From assembly GCA_036365515.1 (NCBI GenBank), contig CM070877.1:64988522-65052521 (forward strand): 64,000 nucleotides of DNA, read 5' to 3'. This DNA is from Torymus aiolomorphi (taxonomy: Eukaryota > Arthropoda > Insecta > Hymenoptera > Torymidae). This document shows positions 35,160 through 46,772 of this stretch, piece by piece. The notes below the pieces were generated by a model. The model saw nothing but the letters and a program-made list of their open reading frames with translations, was not told where the DNA came from and searched no databases. Every line of letters begins with the position of its first letter. The stretch's first letter is position 1. Made by a program: the position numbers and the translations under genes.

Positions 35160-36692
35160 GTTACTTATTGATTATATAAACTAATTTTTCAGCAAAATCC
35201 AGTAATATTTCAATTCTTGTCCGCCATTTTGAATTTTCAAAATCTGAGTTCAGATTCCTAATCAGCGAATCCGGAAACCCACAATATACAATTTTTAGCA
35301 AATTCTGGCAAAATCGAGTAAAATTTGAATTTTTGTTAGCAATCTTGGGTCCACCGGTCTGAATTTTCAAAATATATGTTCAGATTCGTAAACAGCGAAA
35401 CCAAAAATCCGGTATATACAATTTTCAGCAAAATCCAATATTTCAATATTTGGCCACCATTTTCGATCCGCCATTTTGAATTGTCTAAATATGTGTGCAA
35501 GTTCATCATAAGCGACTCCAGATACCCACTATATACAATTTTTAGCAAAATCCGGTAAAATTTGAATTTTGCACCGACGTTTTGGGTCCGCCATTTTGAA
35601 TTTTCAAAATCTGAGTTGAGATTTCTAATCAGTGAATCTAGAAATCTCCTATGAACAATTTTTAGAGAAACCCAGTAGTATTTCAATTTTTGGTCGCCAA
35701 CTTTGATCCGCCATTTCAAATTTTCCAAATCTGAGTTCAGATTCGTAATCAGCGAATCGAGAAACCCCCTATATACAATTTTCAGCAAGATCCAGTAATA
35801 TTTCAATATTTGGCCGCCATTATCGATCCGCCATTTTGATTTCTCAAAATCTGAGTACAGATTCGTAATCAGCAAATCGAGAAACCCCTTACATACTATT
35901 TTAGCAAAATCTAATATTATTTAAATATTTTGCCGCCATTTTGAATTTTTTAAATCTGAGTTCCGATTCGTAATCATCGAATCCAGAAATCCTAATATGC
36001 AAATGAAGAAATGCCCCATATGCAATTGGTAAATTCAGTAATATTTCAATATTTGGCCGCCATTTTTAATTGGCAAAATATGAGTTCAGATTCGTAATCA
36101 GCGAAACCAGATACCCCTATATACAAATATTCAGCAAAATGCAGTAGTATTTCAATTCTTGTCCACCATTTTGAATTTTCAAAATCTGAGATCACATTCC
36201 TAATCAGCGAATCCGGAAACTCACAATATACAATTTTTAGCAAATTCCGGTAGAATTTCAATTTTTAACCACCATCTAGGGTCCTCTATTTTGAATTTTG
36301 AAAATCTGAGTTCAGATTCTTAATCAACGAATCCAGAAATTACGTATATACAATTTTCAACAAAATCCAGTAATATTTGAATATTTGTCAGCCATCATCG
36401 ATCGGCCATTTTGAATTATCAAAATCTGAGTTCAGATTCCTAATCAGCGAATCTGGAAACCCACTATATACAATTTTTAGCAAAATCAAGTAAAATTTGA
36501 ACTTTTATTAGCGATCTTGGGTCCACGGGTGTGAATTTTCAAAATATATGTTCAGATTCGTAAGCAGCGAAACCTAAAATCCCGTATATACATTTTCAGC
36601 AAAATCCAATAATATTTCAATATTCGGCCTCCATTTTTTTTAATTGTCTAAATCTGAGTTCAGATTTGTAATAAGCGACTCCAGAAACCCAC
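35160..36692. repeat. ~120-bp satellite B, copy 1 (about 13 units)
   Basis: Units carry CCGCCATTTTGAATTTTC, AAAATCTGAGTTCAGATTCG, TAATCAGCGAATCCAGAAAC and CTATATACAATTTTTAGC. Successive TCAGATT positions are mostly 120 bp apart (range ~105-130). Minus-strand ORFs with FRILLKIVYSG repeats are translations of the array. Confidence 0.92.
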
Positions 36693-37701
36693 TGTAATTG
36701 ATTGAAGGAGGATTATATAAAAAGAAAAAAAAAACCTTGGCGTAAGGAAATTATATCTTTTTTTATTTACTATTATTTGTACAGTGTATTTTATTTAATG
36801 ACCACTTTTACTGCCTGACAAATGAGACACTCTTAGTTCGAGTGCTGTCAGTCGACTGACTCGCTCGCGGGCTCATGCGCTCCTTCTTCATGCCGAAACG
36901 GCGCCCTCTCGAGGAGCATGCGCGCGCACACCGCTTTCGGCGGGAAAACTAGCCTTTGCGCATTTTTCCCACGGGCGGGAAATACAAAATATGACAGCGC
37001 GCATTACATTTACCGACGAGTTTCCACGTCGCACCGTGGTTTGCATAACAAAGAAAAAGGGAGAAAAAAAGGCCGGGAACATTCTCTCTTTACCTACCAC
37101 ACTTTTCATTGTCGTGCCGAGGCGACGTCGGTCTCGTCTCCTAGCCAGGCGGCCCCAGACAGTTCCCTAGAACCATCTGTGCACGCGGGACCCACAAAAC
37201 AAAGCAAGCTTCGGTGCGGAGTCAAGCAGCCTCGAGGCAACTCAGTCGCCTCTAGCTGGGGGCTACACAGCCGCGTCCTTCCTGGAACACGCTGAGGAAA
37301 CGAGGCCGCCGCGCATTTTTCCACCCTTATGGCCACCTCTATATCTTTCTGATAAGAGCCAGCGGCCCCAGACCTTTCTACCGCGTTCCCATGATACACC
37401 ATGCTAATTTTAGATACTCGCACAATGCAACACACCCACATACACACGCAAAATATACGTACACCATTGTGAATCATCGCTCACTTACTGTAGAAGCGCG
37501 GCATAGCGGCCGCGTCACAGAAACGCATAAATGACCCTTCTCCCTATTACATAAATAGTTAGGGATAGATTACATTATATCAATCATTATAACCGCCAAC
37601 AAAAACAAATATTGAATTCAAGTCCGAACTTGCCAACATACATAAACCCGCAAAAACACCACAAAGAGAAAAGGCCAATAACCCATCACCCGTTGTCAAC
37701 A
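36693..37701. mobile_element. Solo LTR (third family) inside satellite B, copy 1
   Basis: 1,009 bp from TGTAATTGATTG to TTGTCAACA, flanked by CCAC on both sides (36689-36692, 37702-37705). Removing it plus one CCAC restores the satellite text AACCCACTATATACAATT. GC-rich in the middle; overlapping ORFs there have no family signature. Confidence 0.85.
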
Positions 37702-37919
37702 CCACTATATACAATTTTTAGCAAAATCCGGTAAAATTTCAATTTTGGACCGCCGTTTTGGGTCCGCCATTTCGAATTTTCAAAATCTGAGTTCAGATTC
37801 CTAATCAGCGAATCTAGAAATCTTCTATGAATCCAGTAGTATTTCAATTTTTGGTCGCCATCTTCGATCCGTCGTTTCAAATTTTCCAAATCTGAGTTCA
37901 GATTCGTAATCAGCGAATC
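37702..37919. repeat. Satellite B, two distal units, copy 1
   Basis: The array resumes after the LTR and ends at TAATCAGCGAATC, directly against the leader of the gypsy-like element 2. Confidence 0.85.
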
Positions 37920-38135
37920 GATCACGCTCGCCGCACGTTCCTGGATCAAACGTCCGGCTCGGAACATGATATATCGTGGGCAAACTCCACGTCGGACGAG
38001 CCACATCCACTCGATGTTTTAAAAACAGACGAGGTATCCCAGAAAAACCTTGTGCGTAGTCGCGAATGGGCAGTAGAAGCAACCAGAGTCGACAACGAAG
38101 ATGAAACAGCGTTCCACGATGAGATCAACAACTAG
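37920..38135 (+). pseudogene. Unrecognised acidic reading frame upstream of gag, copy 1
   Basis: A 71-codon frame without ATG, including SGSEHDISWANSTSDEPHPL and ending HDEINN before TAG. It is rich in D, E and H and begins exactly where the satellite ends, so its 5' end was lost. It could be an old gag N-terminus or leader ORF of element 2. A second in-frame relic (ATG 38181) reads MFEMSLADGTTLHVPTD, then a stop, before gag. Confidence 0.35.
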
Positions 38136-38243
38136 GATGCGGAAGAGAGCGAATAAAACACGGCCAATAAAAGGCCGACAATGTTTGAGATGTCATTGGC
38201 TGACGGCACGACGCTGCATGTGCCAACCGACTGAGCCTTGTAC

Positions 38244-39290
38244 ATGGCCGCGGTCGATAAGAAACTTCGGCAAATCGAAGAATCAACAGGGATCGTGGTC
38301 GCCAACTCAACTCACCATCCGAATCCAAACAGCATCCGGCAGGAGAGCGCCAAAGGGATGCGGCGAGTGACTTTTACAGACCTCACGCCCGCCGGCCAAA
38401 ATGTGGAGAATTTGCGAGAAGAAACGCAGATGAGGAACTTGCTTTCTCGACAAGACATCGGCTGGCGGGGGCTGCCTACTCCGATACAACGACCTACTCT
38501 GAGGCTACGACAGCCCCCGGTTGATGCAAGGCCGCCGCCACCTACTACCCCGCTGTCGCACCGAACTGGTCTCGGTGGCGGCTGGGGAGGGGGTGGATCA
38601 CAGAGCCAGCCAATAGAATCGACTGACTCTGAGACACGGCGCGACCTAAGAGAACAATGTATGCCGGGGTCGTTCGATGAGTTAAGCCGCACGACGGGCG
38701 GTAGAACCCGAGATGTCGGCCAAATAGTGCGCCGATGGGGATTTAAGTTCGCCGGCGATCCGGGCGAAAGCATTGACATCTTCCTCGAACGAGTAGAGGG
38801 AAATTGGGTACTCGCCAAACTGACGGAAGCGAAGATACTCAGTGCCCTTTCGGAGCTCTTCGTCGGCGTAGCAGGTATCTGGGTGCGATCCAACAGGATG
38901 AGCTGGATCACCTGGGAGGGATTCTGCCAAAGAATAAGGCGTTGGTGCGGCGTGACGGACCGCTTGCAACAACGGCTCGCGCACGAGGTCGCTTTGAGGA
39001 TGCAAGGATCCGAAGAGTCCGTGCGTGATTACGTTACATGCCTCGAAGTGCTGGTGAAGAAAATGGAGCGACTACCGTTTCTCGATTTTCAGCTGGAAAC
39101 CCTACACCGGAACATGAAGTCGCGACTGCAGCTGCTTATTCGGCCAGGCAGGTGCTTAACACCCTCCTTTGGGCCCAGTATCATTTTTGAACTAATGATG
39201 TATTTCGAGAATGACTTTAACTCGAAAAGTAAGCAGTTTAAGGAAAAACAACTTCTTTCAGGAACTGAATGGTGCTATCTGACGAACTGA
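38244..39290 (+). pseudogene. gag: Gag of element 2, truncated and fused at the duplication junction
   Basis: From the ATG at 38244 (MAAVDKKLRQIEESTGIVVA) the frame is open through the gag core: RDVGQIVRRWGFKFAGDPGE, SALSELFVGVAGIWVRSNRM, VRDYVTCLEVLVKKMERLPF and LHRNMKSRLQLLIRP. Element 1 gag has the same blocks in the same order. Gag sequence stops at 39145; after a 10-bp filler the frame enters the start of copy 2 of the duplicated segment and adds ~45 unrelated residues before TGA. The rest of gag and pol are absent here. Unlike the copy at 55706 it has no frameshift in its N-terminal part (five G at 38468-38472). Confidence 0.85.
39146..39155. other. 10-bp filler at the duplication junction
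   Basis: AGGCAGGTGC lies between the end of copy 1 (CGGCC) and the start of copy 2 (TTAACACCC). It belongs to neither flank: gag continues CGAGTGATTT at 56605, and copy 1 is preceded by CCAACTTCTT. Confidence 0.8.
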
Positions 39291-39398
39291 CCCAATTTTG
39301 GGCCCAGGGCCTTAGTAAGGCCCCGTAAGACTAAAGTCTATTTTTTAAAATAAGAACCCTTATTTTTTTATTCAAGATTAGAACGGTTCAAAATACGT

Positions 39399-41062
39399 CC
39401 TAATCGTAGAGAGGGACAAGTAGAGACCGAGACGTAGAGACGGAGGCATAAAGACAGAGGCGTAGAGAGAGATTAAAGACAGAAACGTAGAAACGGGGAT
39501 GTAGAGACAGAGTCGTAAAGTCAGATGCGTAGAGACAGAGGCATAGAGATAGAGGCGTAGAGACAGGGATGTAGAGACAGAGACGTAGAGACAGAGACGT
39601 AGAAACAGAGACGTGGAGACATAGACTTAGCGACAGAGGTATAGAGATAGAAACGTAAAGACAGCGATGTAGAGAGAGAGAGAGAGAGATTAGAGACAGA
39701 AACGTTAAAACAGGGACGTACAGTCGTAGAGACAGAAACGTACGCGCGGAGGCGTTGAGACAGAGACATAGAGACAGATGTAGGAACATAAACATAGAGA
39801 CAGAGACGTGGAGACAGGGATGTAGACACAGGGACGTAGCGACAGAGACGTAGAGACAGAGACGTAAAGACAAAAAGTGGAGACAGAGACTTAGCGACAG
39901 AGGTGTAGAGAGAGAGAGATTAGAGACAGAAACGTTGAAACAGGGATGTACAGTCGTAGAGACAGAAGCGTACGCACGGAGGCGTTGAGACAGAGACGTG
40001 GAGACAGATGTAGAAACAGAAACATAGAGAGAGACGTGGAGAGAGGAATGTAGATACAAAGACGTAGAGATGGAGACGTAGAGACAGAGTCGTAGAGAGA
40101 AAAAAGTAGAAACAGAGACGTGGAGACAGAGACTTAGAAACAGCGATATAGAGACAGAGACGTGGAGATAGAGACTTAGAAACAGAGATATAGAGATAGA
40201 GACGTAAAGACAGAGATGTGGAGAGAGAGAGAAAGATTACAGGAACGTAGAAACAGGGATGTACAGTCGTAGAGACACACGTACGCACGGAGGCATTGAA
40301 ACAGAGACGTGGAGACAGATGTATAATCAGAAACATAGAGACTGAGACGTGCAGGTAGAGACATGGAGACAGAGACGTAGAAACAGAAACATAGAGACAG
40401 AGATGTAGAGACAGAAAACTAGAGACGGAGACGTAGACACAGAGACGTAGAGATATGGGCGTAGAGACAGACGTGGGGACAGAAACGTAGATGCAGGCTC
40501 GTAGAGAGAGACATGAAGACAGAGACGTAGAGGCAGAGTCGGAGAGATAAAGACATAGAGACATCGTTGGAGAGACAGAGATATAGAGACAGAGGACTAG
40601 AGACCGAGATGTAGAGAGAGAGATTGGAGACAAAGATCTAGAGATAGAGACTTAATGACAGAGACGTAGAAAGAGCGAGATTAGAGACAGAAGCGTAGTA
40701 ACTGGGACGTAAAGACCGAACGTAGAAACAGACGCGTAGAAACGGAGACGTAAAGACGGAGACGTAGAGACAGACGTAGAAACAGAAACGTAAAGACATA
40801 GACGTAGAGATGGAAAAGTAGAGACGGAGACGTAGAGACAGAGACCTGGAAACAGACGTAGAAACAGAAACGTAGAAACACAAACGTAAAGACAGACGTA
40901 GAGATGGAAAACTAGAGACAGAGACGTAGAGACAGAGACCTGGAAACAGACGTAGAAACAGAAACGTAGAGACAGACGTAGAGACCGAAAAGTCGAGACA
41001 GAGATGTAGAGATAAAGATTAGAGACAGAGATGTAGAGACAGACACGTAAAGATAGAGACGC

Positions 41063-41102
<40 letters not shown>
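39399..41102. repeat. 14-bp minisatellite, copy 2
   Basis: Counterpart of 22007-23710; lacks four bases near 40275 and has one A interrupting the terminal GA run. Confidence 0.95.
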
Positions 41103-41104
<2 letters not shown>

Positions 41105-42618
41105 GTACCTTAAAAAACGACTGCTTACCAATTTTCAGCTCTCTAGGGGTCCCTGGGCCAGCGAAAACGCCATTAGAATGCCCAAAAAAGGCCCTTTTCG
41201 CCCCATTTTCAAAGGTCGATATCTTGAAAACATATCAGACAATTTTAATTTAGCAAGCTTATTTTTTTATTGTTTTAAGTTCTTATAAAAAAATTTTTAA
41301 AAGCCTTAAGGCCCATTTTTGGAACCGTTTAAGTGCGAAGAAAAATGTAAAAATTTGACGATTTTTAGATGTCTGCCAAAATTGCACCAATAGACTTAGG
41401 ACCTTTCACCGAAGTCGCGATGGATAGGCTGTGATATTACCTTCAAAACACCGCTTGGTAAATAAAAATCCATGGCGTAGATTTTGAGATACAGCTGTTT
41501 GAAAATGGGCATTTAGCAAAAATCGAGTTTTTTAGCATTTTCAAACTAGTGGTACTTTTTTCTGGTAATCTCAAATGATACAAAAATTTAACTGGAAGTA
41601 GTTCTTATCATGTATAACAAACTGGCCGAAGAAATTTTCTTGGCCCAACCCTCCATATACCTCATTCGAACCTCTGAAAATCAGGTATTCTGCTTCTCAA
41701 GTGAGACAATACACTTGATTGTTATGACTCCTTTACGTTATTCTCAGAAAAGCTGAACATTTAATAATATATTTATAAAATATTCTTTTCAGTCTAATAT
41801 GAGCAGTGTTGCGCAAGTTACCCATTAACTACAAAAAAGATTCTTGAGATACTATATTTTTTATTAGAAAAAAATACTAATACGTATTTCCGATACAAAT
41901 TTTTAAAATACGTATTTATATTATTTGTATTTCAAATAATTATTTCAAATAATGTTTCGATTTTCTGAGAATGACGTGAAGGAGTCATAACAATCGAGTG
42001 GGTTCTCTCACTTGAGAATCAGAATACCCGATTTTCAGAGGTTCGAATGAGGTATACAGAGGGTAGGGCCAAGAAAATTTCTTCGGCCTGTTTGTTATGC
42101 ATGATAAGAACTACTTCCAGTTAAATTTTTGTATCATTTGAGATTGCCAGAAAAAGTACCACTAGTTTGAATATGCGAAAAATGCAATTTTTGCTAAAAT
42201 GCCCATTTTCAAACAGCTGTATCTCAAAACCTACGCCATGGATTTTAATTTACTAAGCGGTGTTTTGAAGGTAATGTCACGACCTATCCATCGCGACTTC
42301 GGTGAAAGGTCCTAACTCTATTGGTGCAATTTTTGCAGACATCTGAAAATCGTAAAATTTTTAAATTTTTCTTCGCACTTAATCGGTTCCAAAAATGGGC
42401 CTTAATACTTGGGCTTTTAAAAATTTTTTTATAAGAACTTAAAGATGAAACATAAAAAATTACGCTTGCTAAATTACAATTGGCTGATATGTCTTCAAGT
42501 TATCGGCCTTTGGAAATGGGGCAAAAAGGTCCTTTTTCAGGCATTCTAATAGCGTTTTCTCTGGTCCAGGGACCCCCTAGGAGGCTGAAAATTGGTAAGC
42601 AATCTTTTTAAAGGTAAT
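41105..42618. mobile_element. 1.5-kb foldback element, copy 2
   Basis: Counterpart of 23713-25226, including the hAT-like spacer (about 41750-41964). Confidence 0.85.
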
Positions 42619-42699
42619 ACAACAAACTAAAATTAGGGCAAAATCCGCGACCCCTTTCCACAAAAGTGGGCGATAATTAAAAATATTGCTCAAATATAT

Positions 42700-42745
42700 A
42701 CTAGAGGGGTAACCCTCTGCTCGCTCCGCTCGCCAACCCTCCATT
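42700..42745. repeat. GC-rich hairpin motif in copy 2 (left)
   Basis: Here the palindrome is shortened to GAGGGGTAACCCTC; both strands of the stem lost a base compared with 25308-25355. Confidence 0.65.
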
Positions 42746-42779
42746 CATAAGTTGTTGAACTATTTATTTATTAGGTTTT

Positions 42780-43840
42780 ATTCTAAGATTAAAAGAAATA
42801 GTTTAGAGTAAACTATTATATAACCAATTTTCTACAAAGTCTAAGCTTTGTTCGAACATTTAACAGTAAGGTTCCGATTAGCAACCACGAAAACCTCTGT
42901 ATACAAATTTTAAGCAGAATCTAAGCTTCCTTCGAACTTTTGACAGCCCTTTCGAATTTCGGAAGTCTGATAGCAAGATTGTGATCAGCGACCTTGAAAA
43001 CTCCCGTATACAAAGTTTAAGCAAAATCTAAGCTTCCTTCGAAAATTTTTCGCATCCATATTGGATCCGCCATTTAGTATTTCGAAAGTCTAAAAGAAAC
43101 CTTGATCAGCGACCTCGAAAATCCCTGTATACCAAAGACAAACAAAAGCTAAGCTTTTTTCGAATTTGTAACCGCCATGTTGGATCCGCCATTTTGATTT
43201 TCGAAAGTATAATAGCAACATCTTGATCAGCGACCTTGAAAATCCCTGCATACCAATTTTCAGACAACTCTAAGCACTTTTACAACTTTCAATAACCATA
43301 TTGGATGCGCCATTTTGAATTTCAAAAGTCTAATAGAAAAACTTGATCAGCAACCTCGAAATCCGCTGTATACCAATTTTAAACAAAATCTAACAAAATC
43401 TAAGCTTATTTCGAATTTTTTACCGACATTTTGAATTTTGAAAGTCTGATAGCAAGATCGTGATCAGGGATCTCGAAAATCCATGTATACCAATTTTCAA
43501 CAAAATCTAAGCTTTGCTCGAATTTTTTACAGCCATTTTGAATTTTGAAAGTCTAACAGCAAGATCGTGATCAGCGACCTCGGAAACCCATGAATTCCAA
43601 TTTTGAGCAAAATCTAAGCTTTTTCTGAACTTTTAACCACCATATTGGATACGCCGTTTTGAATTTCGAAACTCAGACAGCCAAGTCGTGATTAACGACT
43701 TCAGAAACCCTTGTATTCCAATTTTGAGATATACCTAAGCTGTTTTCGAATTTGTCAGAATGTAAACACCATACTTTACGCGTGGCGTGAGAAAAAAAGA
43801 TGTTTGTCGCATGTGTACCAAGATGATAAATACGATTAAT
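42780..43840. repeat. ~120-bp satellite A, copy 2
   Basis: Counterpart of 25390-26450, essentially unchanged. A G-rich block follows at 43853-44003. Confidence 0.85.
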
Positions 43841-44023
43841 GAGGAGGCTAGGCATGAGTATGGTGGCAAGAGGGGGGCTGGCTGAGGGGGGTGAGGAGGC
43901 TATTCGAACATAAAAAACCTCATAGAAATACGCTGATTTTTACGTTATTTTGAGGGGGCTGAGGGAAACGGTGGGACGGGGGGTGAGGGGGCGTTGAAGT
44001 TCATAAATAATGCTAACATCTAT

Positions 44024-44634
44024 TGTAAAGTGTCTTTTTATTTATGGAAAAGATATATTGGGAGGGAAAGGGGAAATACAATTTCGGAACGGGCGCAAAT
44101 GATATGTGTGACGCGAACACCAATATTTATAGATTAAAACTTAACACTATTCATTTAGTCAAAAGTTACACGCGGGTTTTGTTGGACGCCAGCCGCACAA
44201 ACGCAGCACGAAAAACCAAAGTGCACACAGTGCAAAATCGTAACTCACAACCGGCACGAGACTCGACACTCGCGAACGCGCACTGAGTAGTTTATCGCAA
44301 AGCACAAAGCTACTTACTTAACAGCAAGTTGTTAGTCGCAAGACGAAGAGCGGCAGGCACGCCGTCCCTGATTAAAAAAAAATATTAAATCCTATTGGAT
44401 CCTATTAAATTCCCTATATAGTCCATGTATTAAGTCAGTAAAAAATCCTCATTAAAGTCGATTCAACTAACAGCTTTTTAAAGGAATGAATGGGTTTTTT
44501 TAATCAGGGGTCGCAGGTCGGTATGTCGGCAGGTCGGCAGCTACGCCGATGCGAGTGGGTTAGTGGCCCAGGACAGCGTGTCGCGGCCGACCCTCTTATT
44601 CGCGCTACTCACTTGACCCTAGTTGCGTCACATA

Positions 44635-44719
<85 letters not shown>

Positions 44720-44929
44720 GCTGTCGGTGATGATGCGTACGTCGATGACTGCCGATGCCTCGTCGACCGGCGCTCTAGCGCGCATGCGCTTCGCGAGCTA
44801 TGGCTTGTAGAGCCCTGTGGTTGACATTGGTGAGGGCCCTCTGCGAGGCCATCGCAATAAGACGCAACTAAGCCTTTGACTGGGGCAGGCGAGAATTGAA
44901 ATATTGTAACATCAAAAGTTGATGTTACA
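44024..44929. mobile_element. Solo LTR (second family), copy 2
   Basis: Counterpart of 26633-27528 with CTAT on both sides. Contains the MITE (44366-44509) and a longer CT run (about 44636-44713). Confidence 0.75.
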
Positions 44930-44936
44930 CTATATA

Positions 44937-46696
44937 CACAGTGACCCATTTTAATCGCCGCACCCGGATTTCTCGGAACCTAAGCCAAATAGAGAAAAAT
45001 GGTTCAGACAAAAGTTATAGGGGACAAAGGGGGCCACATAATGGCGCTAACGTATTTGAGCTTGAACTTGACCATTGAGGTTATTTCAAGGTCAAAGTGG
45101 TTTTTTCATATGGGAACACCTAGTTTTTACCCCGGATTCGGAAGGAGCGGGAAATTTTACGTTCAAAATCATATTGAGAAATTTTTTCCAAGGTCATTTC
45201 AAGGTCAAATCTAGGTCAAACTCAGAAAAGTCCGTTTAAAATCGTTTTTTTTCCATGAACCACAGGCTAAGCTGGTTCAAATTGATCGTAGGCTTAATAG
45301 AGGAACCCACACACTCAAAACTTACACATCCTAGTAAACAAAACTCAAACTCGCACATCCTAACCTGATACACTTCATGCCCTCACATGCTGAACTGTTA
45401 CACCCCGGTCCCACAACCATACCCCACACCCCCCAGTCCCACACATCCCTACCCCACGCATGCTAATCCCATACACCCCAAACCCGCACATCCTGAACCC
45501 TGAAAAAATTTTCTCAAGGGCAAAATGATTTTTTAACGGAAACTTTAAGATCGTTGAAGCTTCTTGTTATAAATGTATTAACCTTACTTTTTGCGCTACC
45601 CAGAAACAACGACGTGGACGTAGTAAGGATTGTTTCCTTCGGGGTGCTTAATTAAAGTGAGTCCCCTTGCCTCTCACTGGTCGGGGTGCTTGATTATAGT
45701 GAGTCCCCTCGCCTCTCACTAATGTAAATAAATTTTTATTTAACCTCGAACCAAGTGTTCGAAATGACGACCATTTGCTTCAAGGCACATAGTCAAACGC
45801 CTTTGAAAATCGCGAACTGTGTTCTGCAAAGTTTGTCTCGGAATGGCAGCGCATGCTCGACGAATCCTATCCTGCATATCTGCTCTTGTAATGGGTTGCT
45901 CAAAAACAGCATTTTTTAAATACCCCCATAAATAGAAATCTGGTGATATAAGATCGGGTGAGCAAGCAGGCCAGTTAACCGGATTTTAATTAAGCACCCC
46001 AAAGGAAGCAATCCTTACTATGTCCACGTCGTTGTTTCTGGGTAGCGCAAAAAGTAAGGTTAATACATTTATAACAGAAGCTTCAACGATCTTGAAGTTT
46101 CCGTTAAAAAATCATTTTGCCCTTGAGAAAAATTTTTCAGGGTTCAGGATGTGTGCGTTTGGGGTGTATGGGATTAGCATGCGTGGGGTAGGGATGTGTG
46201 GGACTGGGGGGTGTGGGGTATGGTTGTGGGACCGGGGTGTAACAGTTCAGCATGTGAGGGCATGAAGTATATCGGGTTAGGATGTGCGAGTTTGAGTTTT
46301 GTTTACTAGGATGTGTAAGTTTTGGGTGTGTGGGTTCCTCTATTAAGCCTACGATCAATTTGAATCAGCTTAGCCTGTGGTTCATGGAAAAAAAACGATT
46401 TTAAACGGACTCTGAGTTTGACCTAGATTTGACCTTGAAATGACTTTGGAAAAAATTTCTCAATATGATTTTGAACGTAAAATTTCCCGCTCTTTCCGAA
46501 TCCGGGGTCAAAACTAGATGTTTCCATATGAAAAAACCACTTTAACCTTGAAATAACCTCAAAGGTCAAGTTTAAGGTCAAAGACGTTAGCGTCATTATG
46601 TGGCCCTCTTTCTCCCCTATAACTTTTGTCTGAACCATTTTTCTCTATCTGGCTTAGGTTCCGAGAAATCCGGGTGCGGCGATTAAAATGGGTACC

Positions 46697-46699
<3 letters not shown>
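44937..46699 (-). mobile_element. Foldback mariner-type element, copy 2
   Basis: Counterpart of 27536-29298, same length. Confidence 0.85.
45740..45984 (-). pseudogene. Mariner transposase C-terminal fragment, copy 2
   Basis: Identical in reading to 28339-28583: third-Asp motif SPDLISPDFYLWG and the FEHLVRG end, without the remainder of the enzyme. Confidence 0.85.

Positions 46700-46770
<71 letters not shown>
46700..46770. repeat. (TA)n microsatellite, copy 2
   Basis: Slightly shorter than 29299-29375. Confidence 0.95.

Positions 46771-46772
<2 letters not shown>

Noticed and set aside
36888..37477. Overlapping 73-125-codon ORFs in the solo LTR of the third family
   Set aside because: Both strands are open because the region is GC-rich; no domain and no codon signature.
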